Below, piece after piece: positions 30,981-32,543 of a stretch of DNA of 32,543 nucleotides (position 1 is its first letter; every line of letters begins with the position of its first letter). The notes below the pieces were generated by a model. It was not told the origin of the DNA, searched no databases, and saw only the letters and a program-made list of their open reading frames with translations. The DNA comes from JBGPYB01 sp041493035. GTDB taxonomy: Bacteria; Acidobacteriota; Vicinamibacteria; Fen-336. The position numbers and the translations under genes were made by a program. Where the stretch lies: positions 1 to 32,543 of the forward strand of contig JBGPYB010000036.1 in NCBI GenBank assembly GCA_041493035.1. The letters are read 5' to 3'.

Positions 30981-32543
30981 CTACTTGTTCTGCGGGGTCA
31001 GTACGAGCCGCGACTCGGCCACGCTGTCGACCTGTTGTCGTGTCATGGGGAAGGGATGGTACTCGCCGGCGAGCCATAGGGGCATGAGGTCGGCATAGTG
31101 GGGCGAAGCGGGGATCCCCGATTGGCCTCCGGGAAGGACCGCGAGGGAGTGGTCCAGGTCGGAGAAGTCGGTGATCTGTCGCATCGACGGCCCGTGGAGG
31201 ACGCGGAAGTCCGACTCGTCGTACTCCATCTTGTCGACGGATTGGTTGTGCCCCGGGACCGGGAAGGGCCCTCGACTGAAGTACGCGTCCAGGAGGCGCG
31301 ACACCCTTCCGAGCGGGTGCTGGAACTCCAGCGTGTGGAGGCGTCCCCAGGTCCAGGTTCGCGGCTCTCCGCCGAGGCTCGTCGCAAGCTCGGCCACTGC
31401 CTTCTCGAGGCTGGCGCGGAGGACGTCGTCGCGTCCCTCGACGCTCGGCGTAAGGGCGCGGTCGAACCAGTGATCGTGGCCGCCTGCCATCACCGCGGCG
31501 ATCATGATGGCCGACACGTTGGCCTGCTTGCGGTAGTCGCGGGCGAGTGCGTCTCCCATCTCGTCGGCGAAGATCTCGTAGAAGAGGCGGCGGTACAAGA
31601 CCGCGAAGAGCGTTGCCGCCGGGCTCTCGGCCTTCATGTCGCCGTCCCAGTCGCGGAGTAACCCGACGGCGATTGATACCGCGGCGCTCGTCGACGGGTG
31701 CGCGTCGAACGCCGCCACCACGAGGGGTGCGATCTGGCGCGCGGTGACGACCGTGGTGTCGAGGTGGATACGCTTCATGTCGTCGACCGAGAGCTTGTCC
31801 TTGGCGCTCAGCAGCTCCTGGATCCGCGTGATCCGGTCGACCGGCTCCCACTGCGACGAGATGTAGTAGGGCGCGGGAGCCGCCACGGTGGGATTGTTGG
31901 CCGAAGCGAGCCAGCCCTGCGGTGGGTCGAGGACCGAGGGATGTTCGTCGAAAGGAACGAAGCCGTCCCATTCCTCCGAGCCGTCCCAGCCCGTGCGGAA
32001 GCGCGTTCCGTCGCGTCGCCCCATGAGGCGTGGGATGGCGCCCACGGTCTGGAGGCCGATGTGCCCCGCGGCGTCGGCGTAAACGACGTTCTGGGCCACC
32101 GCTCCGAAGCCACGGACGGCGTCGCGGAACTCCGTCCAGTTCCGCGCGCGGTTGAGCGCGTAGAAACCGTCGATCTCGCCGGGCCCTTGAGCGACGGCGT
32201 AGTTCCACTGGTACGAAAGAGCGCGAGACTCGCCCGGCAGAAGGTCGCTCACTAGCGGGCCGTGGGAAGTGCTCCGGATTGTCAGCGGAACATCCGGGGC
32301 TCCCTTGACCTTGATCGTCTCGGCCCGGGTTGTGACCCTGACCCAGTTGCCGCCGCTCATCACGCGATTCGCGTCCGCCGGATCGATCTTCTCGAGGAAG
32401 AAGTCGGCGGCGTCCAGCATGAGATTGGTCATCCCCCACGCGATGTCCCGGTTGTGGCCGATGACGACCAGGGGGAAACCCGGGATCGTCACGCCGATCA
32501 CGTCCTGGGTCTTCGTCTGGAGGTGCGCCTCGTACCAGATCCC
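30981..32543 (-). CDS. Penicillin acylase family protein (5' end outside window)
   Basis: 520 codons visible; the frame is open to the window edge and the true start lies beyond it. Ntn-hydrolase of the penicillin/aculeacin/AHL acylase group: WYEAHLQTK at the edge, then PGFPLVVIGHNRDIAWGMTN, a typical segment just after the nucleophile Ser (which lies upstream and is not visible). WLASANNPTV and QWEPVDRITRIQELL carry the oxyanion Asn and the conserved Arg of the beta chain. Substrates range from beta-lactam side chains to acyl-homoserine lactones; none can be chosen here. Confidence 0.93.
   Translation of the reverse strand, partial: GIWYEAHLQTKTQDVIGVTIPGFPLVVIGHNRDIAWGMTNLMLDAADFFLEKIDPADANRVMSGGNWVRVTTRAETIKVKGAPDVPLTIRSTSHGPLVSDLLPGESRALSYQWNYAVAQGPGEIDGFYALNRARNWTEFRDAVRGFGAVAQNVVYADAAGHIGLQTVGAIPRLMGRRDGTRFRTGWDGSEEWDGFVPFDEHPSVLDPPQGWLASANNPTVAAPAPYYISSQWEPVDRITRIQELLSAKDKLSVDDMKRIHLDTTVVTARQIAPLVVAAFDAHPSTSAAVSIAVGLLRDWDGDMKAESPAATLFAVLYRRLFYEIFADEMGDALARDYRKQANVSAIMIAAVMAGGHDHWFDRALTPSVEGRDDVLRASLEKAVAELATSLGGEPRTWTWGRLHTLEFQHPLGRVSRLLDAYFSRGPFPVPGHNQSVDKMEYDESDFRVLHGPSMRQITDFSDLDHSLAVLPGGQSGIPASPHYADLMPLWLAGEYHPFPMTRQQVDSVAESRLVLTPQNK

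Noticed and set aside
29752..32439. 895-codon minus-strand frame spanning PAP2, quinone oxidoreductase and penicillin acylase
   Set aside because: It is out of phase with three real genes and is Arg/Pro-rich throughout.
1..32543. CRISPR array, insertion sequence or prophage structural genes
   Set aside because: No repeat-spacer pattern, transposase motif, terminal inverted repeat pair or phage structural protein was seen in any region.

Overview
The window is a GC-rich bacterial chromosome segment, roughly 65-70% G+C by eye, with dense gene packing, many 4-nt stop/start overlaps, frequent GTG/TTG starts and a tRNA with an encoded CCA end. The gene mix is a periplasmic [NiFe] hydrogenase, Tat-exported Gfo/Idh/MocA and sugar-isomerase proteins, several WD40-like (PD40) and S9 peptidases, a penicillin-acylase homologue and GAF/Fis regulators. 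It resembles soil or sediment lineages such as Acidobacteriota or Myxococcota-like groups. No phylogenetic marker is present, so this placement is inference only.

Layout. (1) 1-3540: a tRNA-Lys(TTT) gene, then an accessory stretch of small genes (DUF3467 protein, HicB-like and HicA-like pair, DUF1508 protein, two unknown coupled proteins, a membrane protein), closed by a decayed tRNA-Lys-like sequence at 3472-3535. (2) 3541-9900: a very large duplicated membrane protein on the minus strand, then a second copy of the 102-aa unknown family seen in region 1 and several small hypothetical or membrane proteins. (3) 9914-12087, minus strand: a PD40 propeller lipid/carbohydrate-type exported protein and two small proteins. 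(4) 12466-17013: a compact hydrogenase operon holding the small subunit, large subunit, cytochrome b, maturation protease and c-type cytochrome. (5) 17070-21290: an S9 peptidase followed by two Tat-exported sugar-metabolism proteins. (6) 21310-25951: a polytopic membrane protein with a carbohydrate-binding-like tail, an isoprenylcysteine-methyltransferase-like protein, a serine hydrolase, a hypothetical protein and a frameshifted gene. (7) 25996-28269: a coupled minus-strand operon (GAF-like/Fis-HTH regulator, seven-helix membrane protein, single-anchor protein), divergent from a 53-aa exported peptide gene that has its own promoter and hairpin. (8) 28386-32543: an orphan integrase-arm-like protein, an FMN reductase, a PAP2 phosphatase, a quinone oxidoreductase and a penicillin acylase cut by the window edge.

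The most interesting items are: the hydrogenase small subunit, whose proximal-cluster motif is D-C-C-G-N-S-E-S instead of C-x-x-C; the short exported peptide facing a regulator/7-helix membrane operon; the DUF3467-HicB-HicA-like triad; and a duplicated, unrecognised 102-aa protein family.
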